A DNA stretch of 64,000 bases, taken from NCBI RefSeq assembly GCF_958295425.1, contig NC_081148.1, positions 13,437,360 through 13,501,359 on the forward strand, written 5' to 3'. The notes beneath the pieces were generated by a model. That model did no database searches. It was not told the origin of the DNA and was given only the letters and a program-made list of their open reading frames with translations. A program made the translations under genes and the position numbers. Source of the DNA: Solea solea. Lineage: Eukaryota > Chordata > Actinopteri > Pleuronectiformes > Soleidae. This document shows, piece by piece, positions 1-10,234 of the stretch. Numbering within the stretch: the stretch's first letter is position 1; every line of letters starts with the position of its first letter.

Positions 1-5
1 TCACG
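1..5 (+). CDS. wdr11: WDR11 exon fragment at window edge
   Basis: The first five bases, TCACG, are followed at position 6 by the strong donor GTGAGT. Read as TCA CG and joined to the G at 1795, they encode Ser-Arg. This continues into LFGDES, matching the SRLYGDES of vertebrate WDR11. The phase agrees with the split codon that opens the next exon. The fragment is tiny, so the call rests on donor, phase and flanking residues together. Confidence 0.75.
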
Positions 6-3000
6 GTGAGTCACAACTCAGCATGGATGCAGGACAGTTTGTTGTCTATGTAGACAGCAAACAGATCTGCGTGTCATTCACATCTGTCTAAGGCCTGAGG
101 ACTTGACCGGTCGGTCATGATGTCACCCAAAGGAATCTGAACTCCTGTTCAGAAGCCTCAAGATTCATGATGTGACCAGCACCATGTTTAGGAGTTGCAA
201 CTAGAAGTTCACCAACGTCACCTGCAAACAGGCAGTTAATCACATTGGTGTCCACTCATATGTGCCATTCTTTCCACCTAAATGGGAAAATAATTTGCAA
301 AATCATGTTCTTTTGTAGAAGAAAAACAATTGATTTAGACTATTAACTCCTCAGGAAAATATTTACTGATGTAAATCAAGTGAAAAGTAGGCTCAGGTCC
401 ATTCAAATGTATTTCCTTTTCAACCAGTGGAGTTGCCCTCAGGTGGCTATTCATTATATCCTGGTTGACCTCAACCAAAACTTTTGTTTATATTTGTCTA
501 TATGTATATTAATATATGGTAAAATAATACACAGCTGATTCAACATCTGACTTGATTGATCTAATCTTAAGTGTGAATGCATCTGAGAAGCATCCAATCA
601 ATCAGAATCAGTTAAATCTACTTCATTCTAGTACTGCAAGTTGATTCACTCAGTCCATTCATACTCATCATCTTCAAAAACTAAAATGCATTTGGTATTT
701 CCAGATGAGCAATAATGTTCACTTTGATTTATACACATATAGCGATACATTCTAATGCAGGCCAGGTATGAACAAGGGTCTGAATGACTAATCACACTTC
801 AGGATCAAACACATTTTTACTATCTCTGTCATTTACTATAAAACTATGTTATTGTAAAAAAAAAAAGGAGCTGTTTAGCAAAGCATATGAACTTGTGTCA
901 AATAACATCTTCCTTGGTGTTTGAATATCAAGCTTAATCAGATTGAGTTTCTTTATTAGAATCTGATTTGTAGCTGAAATGGATTCATTATAAGGATCAC
1001 CATGGTTCACTGAATGGTCGCACTATAATTCAGCCAAACAGGACATAATTAGGTCATTTTACGAATGATTTATCCTCAGAAACTGCTCGGTTGTATATTT
1101 TTTATATCATCGTTTTAGCTTCATCCGCTGTGTGTATTAATAGGGAAAGATAAGCATACTGATGCAAAATTAGGAGCCAAATGTGCTGTTAAATAATTTA
1201 GGTTTTAAACTGTCATGTTATTTGCCACATAACAGACTTTGCTGTGCTTTCACTGTACACCCATGACTCCTAAATTTCCACTAAAAAAAACATGATGTGA
1301 GAGCTTGTGTCAGCAACTCTGATGTCATCTCTGCTCCAGTTTTCCTTTCCCTCAAGCAAGTGACAAATCTAGAACAGCCAGTCTGAGCAGAAATGCAGAA
1401 CACTCCCTCTTCTGTTTGCATTATATTACCAAAGGCTCAATTTACCTAGAAAGTCCAAGGGAACCTTTTGTACCATTAATACGTAAGCTCATAATTATGT
1501 CTAAGGATTTGGCTTTCCTAGTTTCCCTGCTGTTGTTAATGTGGCAAAGAAGTAGCCTAGCAACAGCTGTGTGTCTTTACAGATGTGGTAAAAGAAAAAG
1601 AGTAACATAAGAAAAAGCAGAGGGATGTGAAGAGTCAGACATAGCCTGGAAGACCTACTGTATGTCCTATGGAACTATGGTCATTAGTGTACACATTACT
1701 TAGAAAACCAAGTGGCATTTTGATTCAAGCTGCGCCATTTGAATAACTACTCCAGAGGCAGCATTATTACAAAATGTGTTGTGGTAAATCACAGGTTGTT
1801 TGGGGATGAGTCAGACCTGCACTTCTGGACAGTGGCATCCCACTACCTCCAATCATTCGCCCAAGCTCGTCAGCTCAGTGTGTCCACTGCAGAGGGGCAA
1901 GTCCAAGGTGAAGGAACCCTGACGTCAGCTCACAACCACCTCGACATCTGCAACGACATCCTGTGTGAAAGCTCTTACTTCCAGGTGAGGGTGTCTCCCG
2001 ATTCTTTAAAAGTCTTAGATTTGATTGTTTGAGCGTTTTGAGCGTGTTGTATTTACACATCACAGATATGGGAATGAGCAGAACTATGGCGTCACTGAGT
2101 TGTCTTTAATATTAGAGTGCACACAGAATTTAGACAAGCACAGAGACAGGAACTGACTGAAATTTGAGGGGTTAAATAATTTGGTGAAGATTAAGGCTGT
2201 TATAACTATACAAGATTTAGCACAGATATCAAGGTTACTTTGATGTCTCGGTCTGCTCACTTTGACTTTAGTTTTACCATTTTACCGTTTCTTGTCTCTT
2301 TGGAAATCCTCTTTGCTCTAGATTTATATATATTTTTTAATTAGGAACACATCATAGATAAAGGCTAGACAAGATGATTGCCTTGTATATTGATTGCTCA
2401 GCTACTATGACCATGCTTACTGGGCTCATATTTTCTGAATGTAACATCTTAAATTTGATCAATTCGGGGTCTTTAGCTTCTTTTCCTCTTCCTTTTTTCT
2501 GTCTGTTTTGCTTTTTTCTCTTTGATAAACAGAGAAAAATACATGATCGTGTCCTCTACTCAGTCGCACTCAAACACCAAAAACCTGTCCCTCGTTATCC
2601 ACATTGTCAGCAACATGGCCCGTCTCGCACAGTATATCATTAATGTCACTGTGCATCACCCCTGTTGTTTCTCTAAGCCCTGGTCTTGAAGCGAGGCACC
2701 TCACTTTTTAAGCCCTAGAGGTAAAAGCCATCTTTCACTTCAACTCTCACTTCATTTATTTCCTCCCCCTCAATGATTTTAGTCCACACCAGGTTATTGT
2801 CAAAATAAATAAATGTTCTCTCTTGTTTGATCGCTCGGATCAATGCGTCGTGCTAGTGACGTTGCTGAAACAGCATTCGGAAACTTAGTAAACAATAACC
2901 CAAATCCTGTGTAATTATCGACCTATCTTACCCTGTGTTACAACAGTTTCTTCAGAAGATGCTTATTGATTTGCCTTTGTCTGCCCACATCACTCTGCTG

Positions 3001-6000
3001 GTTGGCATGGCAGCTATATTGAATAAAGACATCCACCTTAATTCTTCCGCAGTGAATGGAAAGGACTTTATTTTCTTGTAGATGTCCATAGTGTGTTTCT
3101 GTCTAGGCTGCAGAATAGTTCTTTGGACTTTACTTTAGGAAACTTGTCTTTTGGAAGAAAAAAACAGTAATTAAAAAGATGCCTCAATATGCAATTAAAG
3201 ACAGGCATCCACTGGTTTGTAGCTGGTCTGTTTTTCCCCCCACAAGTACTTATATCGAGGGCACAGTGTTTGGAAATAATTACCCCCCCCCCCTTTTTTT
3301 TTTAAAGCATAATTTATTTTGAAAGGGCCGAGTATAAGCCTATTTATATTTCAGGATATTTATCTATTATGCATCCATTTTTTGCGGGGAATTTCTCCTC
3401 CCTGTTAATTGGGGACCACACAGTGATCACAAAGTTGGGAGTTTCAAAGAGATACCCAGACAGTCCACAGCTACATTCAGCTCCTGTTGTCATGAAACAG
3501 CTTCAATGGCAGCAAAATGACTGCAGTGACTAATATCCAGGACTCGAATACAGAACACACAGCTCTGCAGCTACGAAATGAATGTTCTATCTCTGCAAGG
3601 ATACATGCCCGCGGCTGTTACACACAGAGGAATTAATCTGTATAAAATGTAAAGACTGTGCCACATATAGATATTCACACTTGCATATGCGCACATACAA
3701 TATTTACAACTGAACCCAAAGGTGCCATTATCAGTTTTTTCATTCTATACTTTTGTGTATACACGGTGGTGTAGTGGTTAGCACTCTCGCCTTGCAGCGA
3801 GAAGACCCGGGTTCGAGCCCCGGTTGGAACAAGGGCCTTTCTGCATGGAGTTTGCATGTTCTCCCCGTGTGTGCGTGGGTTCTCTCCGGGTTCTCCGGCT
3901 TCCTCCCACAGTCCAAAAACATGCAATGTGGGGATTAGGTAAATTGAACACTCCAAATTGACCATAGGAGTGAGTGTGAGAGTGAATGGTTGTTTGTCTC
4001 TATCTGTGTGTGGCCCTGCGATGGACTGGCGAACTGTCCAGGGTGTACCCCGCCTATCGCCCGATGTAGCTGAGATTGGCACAGCACCCCCCGCGACCCT
4101 CTAGCAGAGGATAAAGTGGTAGATGATGACTGACTGACTGTTCCTATTTATTTTTCTTAAAACCTGATAAACTATTTACTATTTACTCATATTTGCTGTC
4201 AGTATCCATTGCTGTTTTCGTGTTCCCTTCACTCTGACTCAGACTCAAACAGACTGATCTCTAGTGTAGTGAAATAATGAGCGAAAACTATTGAATATGA
4301 GATCTGCATTCCTATTATTGTATTTTATCCTTTAATGTCCTTATATTATCTTTGTAGATGATGTTAATAATATATCAAGTATCAAGTCATTTTGTTGCTT
4401 TCTCACTCACAAACTTCCACATGCAGCTGAGAGGGGAAAGAGTCAAACATAAGCTTTGACTATGTATGTTGACAGTGTTGGGGGGAGAAAAAAAACCCTA
4501 ACATCGTATCCACTGTCACTCAACAGAAGTTCCAGCTGGATCGAGTTCATCTACAGGAGGTGAAGCGCTCCAGTTATGAACACACTAAAAAGTGTGCGGA
4601 CCAGCTCCTCCTGCTGGGTCAGGTAGGTACTACACTCACACTCACTTTTCTGTCACTTATTTCCTCCACACATTATAAAAGCATGTGCTGGTATGATGGC
4701 ATATGTATTTATTGAATAGTCCTGCACTACATACAACATTCCTTATGATGTGATCTAAACATCTGTCCTTGGTTACTACATGTAGTAGCACTCGGGCCTC
4801 ATTTAAGAATAAGGATAAGAATGCATTTAACTTGTGATCCATATACTGTTTTTTACAGTAATGCTATGACTCTTTTTTTGTAGTCGAATTTAGTTCCATA
4901 CTGTGCACACCATAACTTAAACAGCTGCTATAAACCTGCACTATAGGCTACACTGACCTAGACTGCCCACAAGGATTATACTGTATATAGGTAAACCATG
5001 TACCTATATACTGTGTACACTATGTTTTTAACAAAATAAAAATATATAACATGTTTTTTTGACAATGTGACCCAAATTTTGCAATCTCTCTCCCTACAAA
5101 ATGACCCTCTTAACTCATGCTTACACGTCGCACTCCTTAGCTGTGTAAATAGCTCAGACTAGTGCTGCGGAGCCTAATGACGCAAGGTGGACAGTAAGTG
5201 CTGCCTCTGTCATCCTTTGTGTCTCAGCCTCTCTCTCTCTCTCCCTCTCAATGTCATCACCCCGTTCTGTAATCACAGGCAGCAATCAGTAGCCTGTTGT
5301 TTGGAGGTACAGTCCTCCATTAGACAGACAGTTGGAGGCCAGCCTGTGCTGACCGCAGGGTGATTTTAAGTCATTATCACCACCATCAGATGTAAACAAC
5401 TATAATGTATTTTTTTTCCTGAAACAAATAGTCTTGTTTAGGTCAGACAGTGGTCATCTGTCTGAGCTGCTAAATGTCTTGTTTCTCTTTCTTGATGCTC
5501 TCAGACGGACAGGGCTGTGCAATTACTACTGGAAACAAGCGCGGACAACTCCAGCTACTACTGTGACTCACTCAAGGCTTGCTTAGTGACCACCATCACC
5601 TCCTCAGGCCCCTCACAGTCCACCATCAAACTAGTGGCCACCAACATGATCGCTAATGGCAAGCTGGCAGGTGTGGGTGCTTTCTACTCGGTTACAAGTT
5701 GGCGTTCGTATGATTGATTCTTTTGTATTATTGTCTCATGCATAAAGAAAATGCCCAGCCCAAATGGGCATACAAGACACCATCATTTAAACAAACCAGA
5801 GTAGAACACAAACCACAAATAACACTTCCTTGCATTTTTATGGGCTTTAGAAACAGAGGTCACCAACTTGTATACATTAAGCTTAAACATTCATTTCATT
5901 CTGTTCTCATCAGTGCACCAGAATGTTTCCGGGTTTTGAGAATGCATGTCATTCAGTAAAGGTGTTCTTAGATCATCATAGTGAGCATAACGCTGAAGAA

Positions 6001-8617
6001 AGTGTGACTCAGTTTCATCTCGTCTGCATAATTCACACTGCAACTGTTTTCTTCATGGACATTTTTAAATCTGCCAACTTCGAGGGAGAGGGAAATGATT
6101 CCTGTTCTTTCCTGAGAGACAGAGAACGACTGCTGACTTCTTCTTTACTTTAACAGAAGCCTCAACACAATTATTATGTTTGATTTGAATATATGGACTT
6201 AATTTGGGTTTTAACGAAATATCTTTTTGCCATTTTTCTTCAAATGTAGCTGTTAATTTGCTTCCAATCATCATAGTTATATCTTCATGTAATTACTTTG
6301 TCATTTGGACCTGTGAAATTGCTTTTCTTCTGCGTCAAAAAGAGATGACAGCAATTTTCCAGCTGAAATTTCAAATGCAGTCTCGCTAATCTGTGATTTA
6401 CAATGTACAGAGAATCCATCACAACTAGGCAAGAGTTGGCACGACAGGTAATGACGGGCTCTCATTTCTTCATGTCACATCAATGCACACATTCTCTCCT
6501 TGTGCTATTCAACAGAGGGAGTACAGCTGCTGTGTTTGATTGACAAGGCAGCCGACGCTTGCCGCTACTTGCAGACCTACGGGGAGTGGAACCGAGCCGC
6601 CTGGCTGGCAAAGGTAACTCAGCATGACGACTTCCATCAGCAGGAAACATTAGATACTGTGTAATGTTTGGACACACACAGAGAGTGTGTGTGAGCATCC
6701 GAGGGGTATGATGGCTGGTGGTGAAGTTAGGCATGTCGTATGTGTGTCTGAGTTGTGAATTGAATGTTTTAGAAATGCAATGACATGCAGCTGCTGTTGA
6801 AAGACCCGTTGTGTTTCTAGGTGCGTCTGAGCCCGGCAGAGGGCTCCGATGTACTGAAGCGTTGGGCAGAGCAACTGTGCTCCCCGCAGGTCAACCAGAA
6901 GTCCAAAGCCATCCTGGTGCTGCTTTCATTGGGCTGTTTTTACAAAGTAGGAGAGATGCTCCACAGGTAAGAACCAGCTGATGCTATTATTAGCCTACAG
7001 GCTAGAAACTGATATTTGGCTTTGTCTGTTTATACTTTAAATGGAAATACAGACAGGGTTCCAGAATTAGGATTTTCATTTAAAAAAAAAAAAAAAAAAA
7101 AAACTCTGCCTGTGACTTTTTTCTTTCTGCCTGACCTTACTCTTCCTTTGCTCCCCGCCTTTTCCATCCATAATCATAAACATCTCAATTGGAAGGACAC
7201 TTCAGTTTATAGTCTGACCCCATTTCTTTTACTTGGGCATAGATCTGCTCTTAGTCTGCCTCTCTCTTCCTTTCTGACAGCTCGTGTTCTGAGTTTTGTC
7301 TTGCAGCAACAAAGCTCTCACAGAGAATTTAAGAGGTGTCATGATATCAGTTTGATGTCTGCGTTAAGATCCCAGACTTTAAGGAATGATTTAAGTTTCT
7401 GACAGTCACACTCTCCTCCTCCTCATGTCTGTCTTTCTCTTCCTCCTCCCATCTCCTCCCATCTCCTGGGCAGTATGAGGTACTTTGATCGTGCTGCCCT
7501 TTTTGTTGAAGCCTGTCTGAAGTATGGAGTGATGGAGGCCAATGACTCGTCCAATATCCTTTTTAGAAACCCATGAATGTGCTTCAAGCTGCTAACGCTG
7601 CCTATCTCTGCTACAGACGTCAATGCCAATGCTCCACAGATCACAGTTAACTAGATTTCACAGGTTCCCAATAGGCAATATTGCGTTACTGTCACAAATC
7701 TAAGTTGCAACACAGACGTATCACGCATGCAATAAATGACACCAGCAGTGATGGCATCTGTTGATCAGTTTGTGTTTGGTCACAGCTGATCAGACTGTTT
7801 CTGTTCGTCTCAGCTGTGAATGTGTTTACACTTCACAGACAATGACACAGTGGGTCTCGCTCTTACTGTGACATACTGAAGCTTATCTTGTTCTACTCCT
7901 CTACAAAAGTTTTATGACTCCCCCAGCTATTGAAAAGTTAAAATATATAAATTATTTGCAAACCATTGTGCATCCACTTAAATTACAAACACGGACCCTT
8001 TGGCTTGTTCGCTGGTCAGAACTGGCTTGTGGCCATTATGTCAATACTGATATATGGAGACTACACCAGAGCTGACTACGACCTCAGAGTGGACATAATT
8101 GTGCGGAACACATGCTTTATACACTGTACACATTTCATATAATAGTAATTTCCCTCCTTTAACGGGTTTACTCACTTCTATTCCTTTAATTTATCGCCCA
8201 TTATCCCGATCAAGAGCTGTGATGTAATAACAAAGTGTACACTGATAACAAACAGGCGACCTGTCCAGGGTGTACCTCAGCTGGCATTGACCCTGCGACT
8301 GTCATGTGGAGGATAAAGTGGTAGAGAATGAATGAATGAATGAATGAATACCTTTGGCTGAGCACATTTGCTATGCCACGCTAAATGTTCCAACTGCTCC
8401 TTGACCTATATTTGCACATAAACTCATCGAGGCTGCATTTTTGGACTATGCGCGGCTGCTGCGCTCGCTGGGCCTGCGCGAGGGTGCTGCTCTATGGGCA
8501 TCACGGGCCGGCAGTGCTGGGGAGCTGCTGATGGAGGAGCTGTTCCAGGGAGAGGGAGGTGTTCCAGAAGCCATTATTGGCGAAGAAGTGAAGTCGGGCC
8601 AGGAGAACACAGAGTGA
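1..8617 (+). CDS. wdr11: WDR11, C-terminal quarter (eight exon parts, 5' incomplete)
   Basis: The coding sequence joins 1-5, 1795-1984, 4527-4622, 5505-5670, 6516-6613, 6821-6966, 7474-7553 and 8418-8617, a total of 981 nt: 326 codons plus TGA. The frame is kept at every junction. The product matches the C-terminal part of vertebrate WDR11 as I know it, with stretches such as TDRAVQLLLETSADN, LIDKAADACRYLQTYGEWN, CSPQVNQKSKA and MRYFDRAALFVEACLKYG. WDR11 is a roughly 1,200-residue protein with two N-terminal WD40 propellers, which lie outside this window; the part here is the helical C-terminal region. In other vertebrates it works with FAM91A1 and C17orf75 to capture AP-1-derived vesicles at the trans-Golgi, and it is linked to Hedgehog signalling, ciliogenesis and hypogonadotropic hypogonadism. 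The gene starts upstream of the window. The exon structure is directly visible; the function is carried over from family knowledge. Confidence 0.96.
6..1794 (+). other. wdr11: WDR11 intron with no further feature seen
   Basis: This is the intron between the edge fragment and the first complete exon, with donor GTGAGT at 6 and acceptor ACAG at 1794. It is AT-rich unique sequence. I see no exon, repeat or RNA gene in it, and the short open frames have no coding character. Confidence 0.7.
1795..1984 (+). CDS. wdr11: WDR11 coding exon (LFGDES to CESSYFQ)
   Basis: Acceptor ACAG ends at 1794 and donor GTGAGG starts at 1985. The exon supplies the last base of a split Arg codon, then LFGDESDLHFWTVASHYLQS, a variable linker, and LDICNDILCESSYFQ. 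The two ends are strongly WDR11-like. The middle (about 25 residues, rich in Ser, Thr, Gln and Gly) is the least conserved part of the visible protein and also varies between vertebrates. It ends in phase 0. Confidence 0.93.
1985..4526 (+). other. wdr11: WDR11 intron containing a SINE
   Basis: The donor is GTGAGG and the acceptor CAACAG. Apart from the SINE at about 3762-4140 and a short C/T homopolymer run near 3284-3303, the intron is AT-rich unique sequence without supported genes. Confidence 0.8.
3762..4140 (+). mobile_element. tRNA-derived SINE with L2-like tail
   Basis: The 5' part is tRNA-like. A box A TGGTGTAGTGG lies at 3767-3777 and a box B GGTTCGAGCCC at 3810-3820, the internal RNA polymerase III promoter. 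A middle segment includes GGAGTTTGCATGTTCTCCCC. The 3' part, including GTCCAGGGTGTACCCCGCC and GAGGATAAAGTGGTAGA, is the tail shared with L2-type LINEs in fish and would let LINE reverse transcriptase prime copying. It ends in a short tandem TGAC repeat. It sits in a WDR11 intron in the sense orientation. This is the only near-complete copy in the window. The call rests on pattern knowledge; I have not matched it to a named family. Confidence 0.85.
4527..4622 (+). CDS. wdr11: WDR11 coding exon (KFQLDRV to LLLLGQ)
   Basis: Acceptor CAACAG ends at 4526 and donor GTAGGT starts at 4623. The exon is exactly 32 codons, phase 0 at both ends. It encodes KFQLDRVHLQEVKRS and KKCADQLLLLGQ, which match vertebrate WDR11. 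It is too short to stand out as an open frame and was found from the splice sites and family sequence. Confidence 0.93.
5505..5670 (+). CDS. wdr11: WDR11 coding exon (TDRAVQ to ANGKLA)
   Basis: Acceptor CTCTCAG ends at 5504. The exon encodes TDRAVQLLLETSADN, YYCDSLKACLVTT and GPSQSTIKLVATNMIANGK, among the most conserved stretches of WDR11. It ends after one base of a split Glu codon. The donor is GTGTGG, clearly weaker than the GTRAGT consensus, although the phase and the neighbouring exon leave little doubt about the junction. Confidence 0.95.
6516..6613 (+). CDS. wdr11: WDR11 coding exon (EGVQLLCLIDKAADA to AAWLAK)
   Basis: Acceptor TTCAACAG ends at 6515 and donor GTAACT starts at 6614. 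The first two bases complete the Glu codon begun in the previous exon. It encodes EGVQLLCLIDKAADACRYLQ followed by TYGEWNRAAWLAK, near-identical to other vertebrate WDR11 proteins. The fold is expected to be helical solenoid. It ends in phase 0. Confidence 0.95.
6821..6966 (+). CDS. wdr11: WDR11 coding exon (VRLSPAEG to KVGEMLH)
   Basis: Acceptor TTTCTAG ends at 6820 and donor GTAAGA starts at 6967. It encodes VRLSPAEGSDVLKRWAEQLC, then SPQVNQKSKAILVLLSLGCF and YKVGEMLH. The last two bases start a split Ser codon. Conservation with vertebrate WDR11 is high across the middle; the first 15 residues are more variable. Confidence 0.95.
7082..7103. repeat. Poly(A) tract
   Basis: An uninterrupted run of 22 A lies in the WDR11 intron between 6967 and 7473. 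It could be the remnant of a retroposed sequence, but no body is recognisable upstream. Confidence 0.9.
7474..7553 (+). CDS. wdr11: WDR11 coding exon (SMRYFDRA to NDSS), U12-type donor side
   Basis: Acceptor CCTGGGCAG ends at 7473. It encodes the end of the split Ser codon, MRYFDRAALFVEACLKYGVM, then EANDSS and one base of an Asn codon. The following intron opens with ATATCCTTTT at 7554, the minor-spliceosome donor consensus, not GT. Placing the boundary here keeps the frame into NKLIEAAFLDYARLL, which aligns with the EKLITAIYADYARSL of other WDR11 proteins. Confidence 0.92.
7554..8417 (+). other. wdr11: U12-type AT-AC intron of WDR11
   Basis: The donor is ATATCCTTTT (7554-7563), matching the minor-spliceosome consensus RTATCCTT. 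The branch site is TCCTTGAC (8398-8405), matching TCCTTRAC, with the putative branch A at 8404. The acceptor is AC at 8416-8417, 13 nt beyond that A. There is no polypyrimidine tract and no suitable AG at the joined boundary. All parts agree with an AT-AC intron spliced by the U11/U12 machinery. The intron also carries an L2-like tail fragment. Such introns are usually spliced slowly, so this step could limit WDR11 output; that last point is inference. Confidence 0.9.
8254..8350 (+). mobile_element. 5'-truncated SINE/L2 tail fragment with (GAAT)n end
   Basis: It contains GACCTGTCCAGGGTGTACC and GAGGATAAAGTGGTAGAGAA, the same tail variant as the copy at 3762, followed by a tandem GAAT tract. 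The tRNA-like head is absent, as expected for 5'-truncated retroposition. It lies inside the AT-AC intron, ending about 50 nt before the branch site. Confidence 0.75.
8418..8617 (+). CDS. wdr11: WDR11 terminal coding exon and stop codon
   Basis: The exon follows an AC acceptor at 8416-8417 and begins AT AAA CTC ATC GAG, completing Asn and then KLIEAAFLDYARLLRSLGLR. It continues with EGAALWASRAGSAGELLMEE, matching the terminal WDR11 block of other vertebrates, and ends in an acidic tail GEEVKSGQENTE before TGA at 8615-8617. The tail differs from the mammalian SPKEEPIEE ending, which is expected because the extreme C-terminus is poorly conserved. Confidence 0.93.
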
Positions 8618-10215
8618 CCTCAAGGGCAGGTGCTTTGAAACAGATAGGTGGACTATTTCGGTGCAAATCAAGCATCAGCCAGTCAAATGAAATAAGTCAA
8701 GTAAATTCACATTTGTAAATTAACTTTGTGTCGGGCATCCTTGGGAACCTTGGTCAGCATCTCCACATCAAAAGAAAGAGGTATGTGGAGTTTCCTCTAT
8801 GTGAAGTTATTAGTCGGTGACTGATGTCCGTCTGTCTGTCTGTGACTATACTGAGTTTATCATTGTTTGGTATGACCAGCGTGAGTTAGTGTGCATACTG
8901 TATGTGTATGCATATCACAGCCCTAAAAGAAACATACATGTATCCTGGTTCCCCTTTAAAACATGAAGTAATACACATTGTTGTGATTCACTTTGCTGTT
9001 GACATGTGATTTTTGCCGGTAAATTTAGCTACATTCATTTTTTTAATGGTTGCTTGTTAACATTTAGTTTGCGTGCCTATATTAATAATTGCAAATTTAC
9101 AGTTGCAGCTCTACAGGGTTTTATTTGCCTTTTTTAATTTAAACCAAATGAATATGTTCACTATTTGATTTTGCACTGCCATCACAATGGGCCTCCATAA
9201 CCACTCCATGCTTATTCTGGGACTGAATTCCATCATTAGATTTGGTTTGTATCTTGAATTTAACCTAAAACTTGTCAATATGAATGATTATCCAAGAGAC
9301 ACACACCAGACTGGATGTTTCCACCACAGCAGCTGATGCTTTAAAAGAAAGCCTCTCCAGATGTCACTATGGGATGGAAGCAAAGATACTTAGGCAGGCT
9401 CACCTTCGCCAGCTCATTTATATACAAACAACATTAAGGAAAACAGTGGAAGCTTGTGAGGTTGTTCATCACATTTCCAAAAATCTGACACACAGTTTCA
9501 GAAGTAGTTAAGGTTTCCCCATTATGACTCGTGCTCTGCTTGGATTTACACATTAAAAAGCTGTCTACTACTGATAGTCTGTACAACAATGCAACAGCTT
9601 TAATGTTTTGGGTTTTTTTCACTTGTCCTGAGTGAAATGGGACACCAACTCCATCCACAGGACTTTAAGTGTGTTATTGTGTTTCATAAACACGTCAGTG
9701 CTTGTTTTTCTGCTGTGTCGCATTTTAACCCCCGGATATTTTTCGCTACGGCAAGCATGCCTATCCCTCGGGACTACATGTCGATCCTGTAGATCCATTT
9801 CACAGTGTTCCGCCGACATAGTGTAGGATCACGTAGAGCCAGCAAAGGATCCCATCAGATAATCAAAAATAGTTGATCTGGTGCTGTGTATTTTTCTCTA
9901 ATGTTGTGATGCAGTAGTGTGGACTGTACTGCCTGTTTGATTATCACTTGCTGGTTTCCGTTGTACAACATGACATGAGTATTGATGTTTAAAGTACAGG
10001 CATGTTAGACGAGTGAGAAGAAGACATTCCATACACAGTATGTTTTGTAAGAAGACGACGACAAATTATTGTGATGGTGTCAGAGCTTAGTCTCCTTTCA
10101 TTGTTTTGTTTTTGTTTACACGGTGATCTTGATGTCTTAAGATATACAAATATTTCAAGAGAAGAAAGTATATGTATATATGGAATGCAATAAAGTCAAT
10201 ATAATTATACCGGTG
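8618..10215 (+). other. wdr11: WDR11 3' untranslated region
   Basis: The region runs from the stop codon to the first convincing poly(A) signal. It is AT-rich with no sustained reading frame and no recognisable repeat. The 3' limit is estimated as about 20 nt after AATAAA at 10189. Earlier weak ATTAAA-type hexamers, for example near 9551, could give a shorter form, but they lack an obvious GU-rich element. Confidence 0.7.
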
Positions 10216-10234
10216 TTTTCCGTGTGTTTGTCTA
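10189..10234 (+). terminator. wdr11: WDR11 polyadenylation signal and GU-rich downstream element
   Basis: A canonical AATAAA at 10189-10194 is followed by an AT-rich stretch and then a G/T-rich segment at about 10213-10233 containing TGTTTTCCGTGTGTTTGTCT. This is the standard layout for 3' end cleavage at roughly 10208-10216. It is the only strong pairing of hexamer and GU element within 2 kb of the stop codon. Confidence 0.75.

Noticed and set aside
3762..3835. A possible tRNA gene (good A and B boxes)
   Set aside because: The sequence continues directly into a SINE body and L2-like tail, and a full cloverleaf with an acceptor stem does not close. It is the head of the SINE.
7489..8432. Alternative GT-AG splicing of the last WDR11 intron (GGA|GTGATG to GAG|GCTGCA)
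   Set aside because: It keeps the frame but uses a poor donor and an acceptor without a pyrimidine tract, and it removes the NKLIE segment that aligns with other WDR11 proteins. The AT-AC reading fits all signals.
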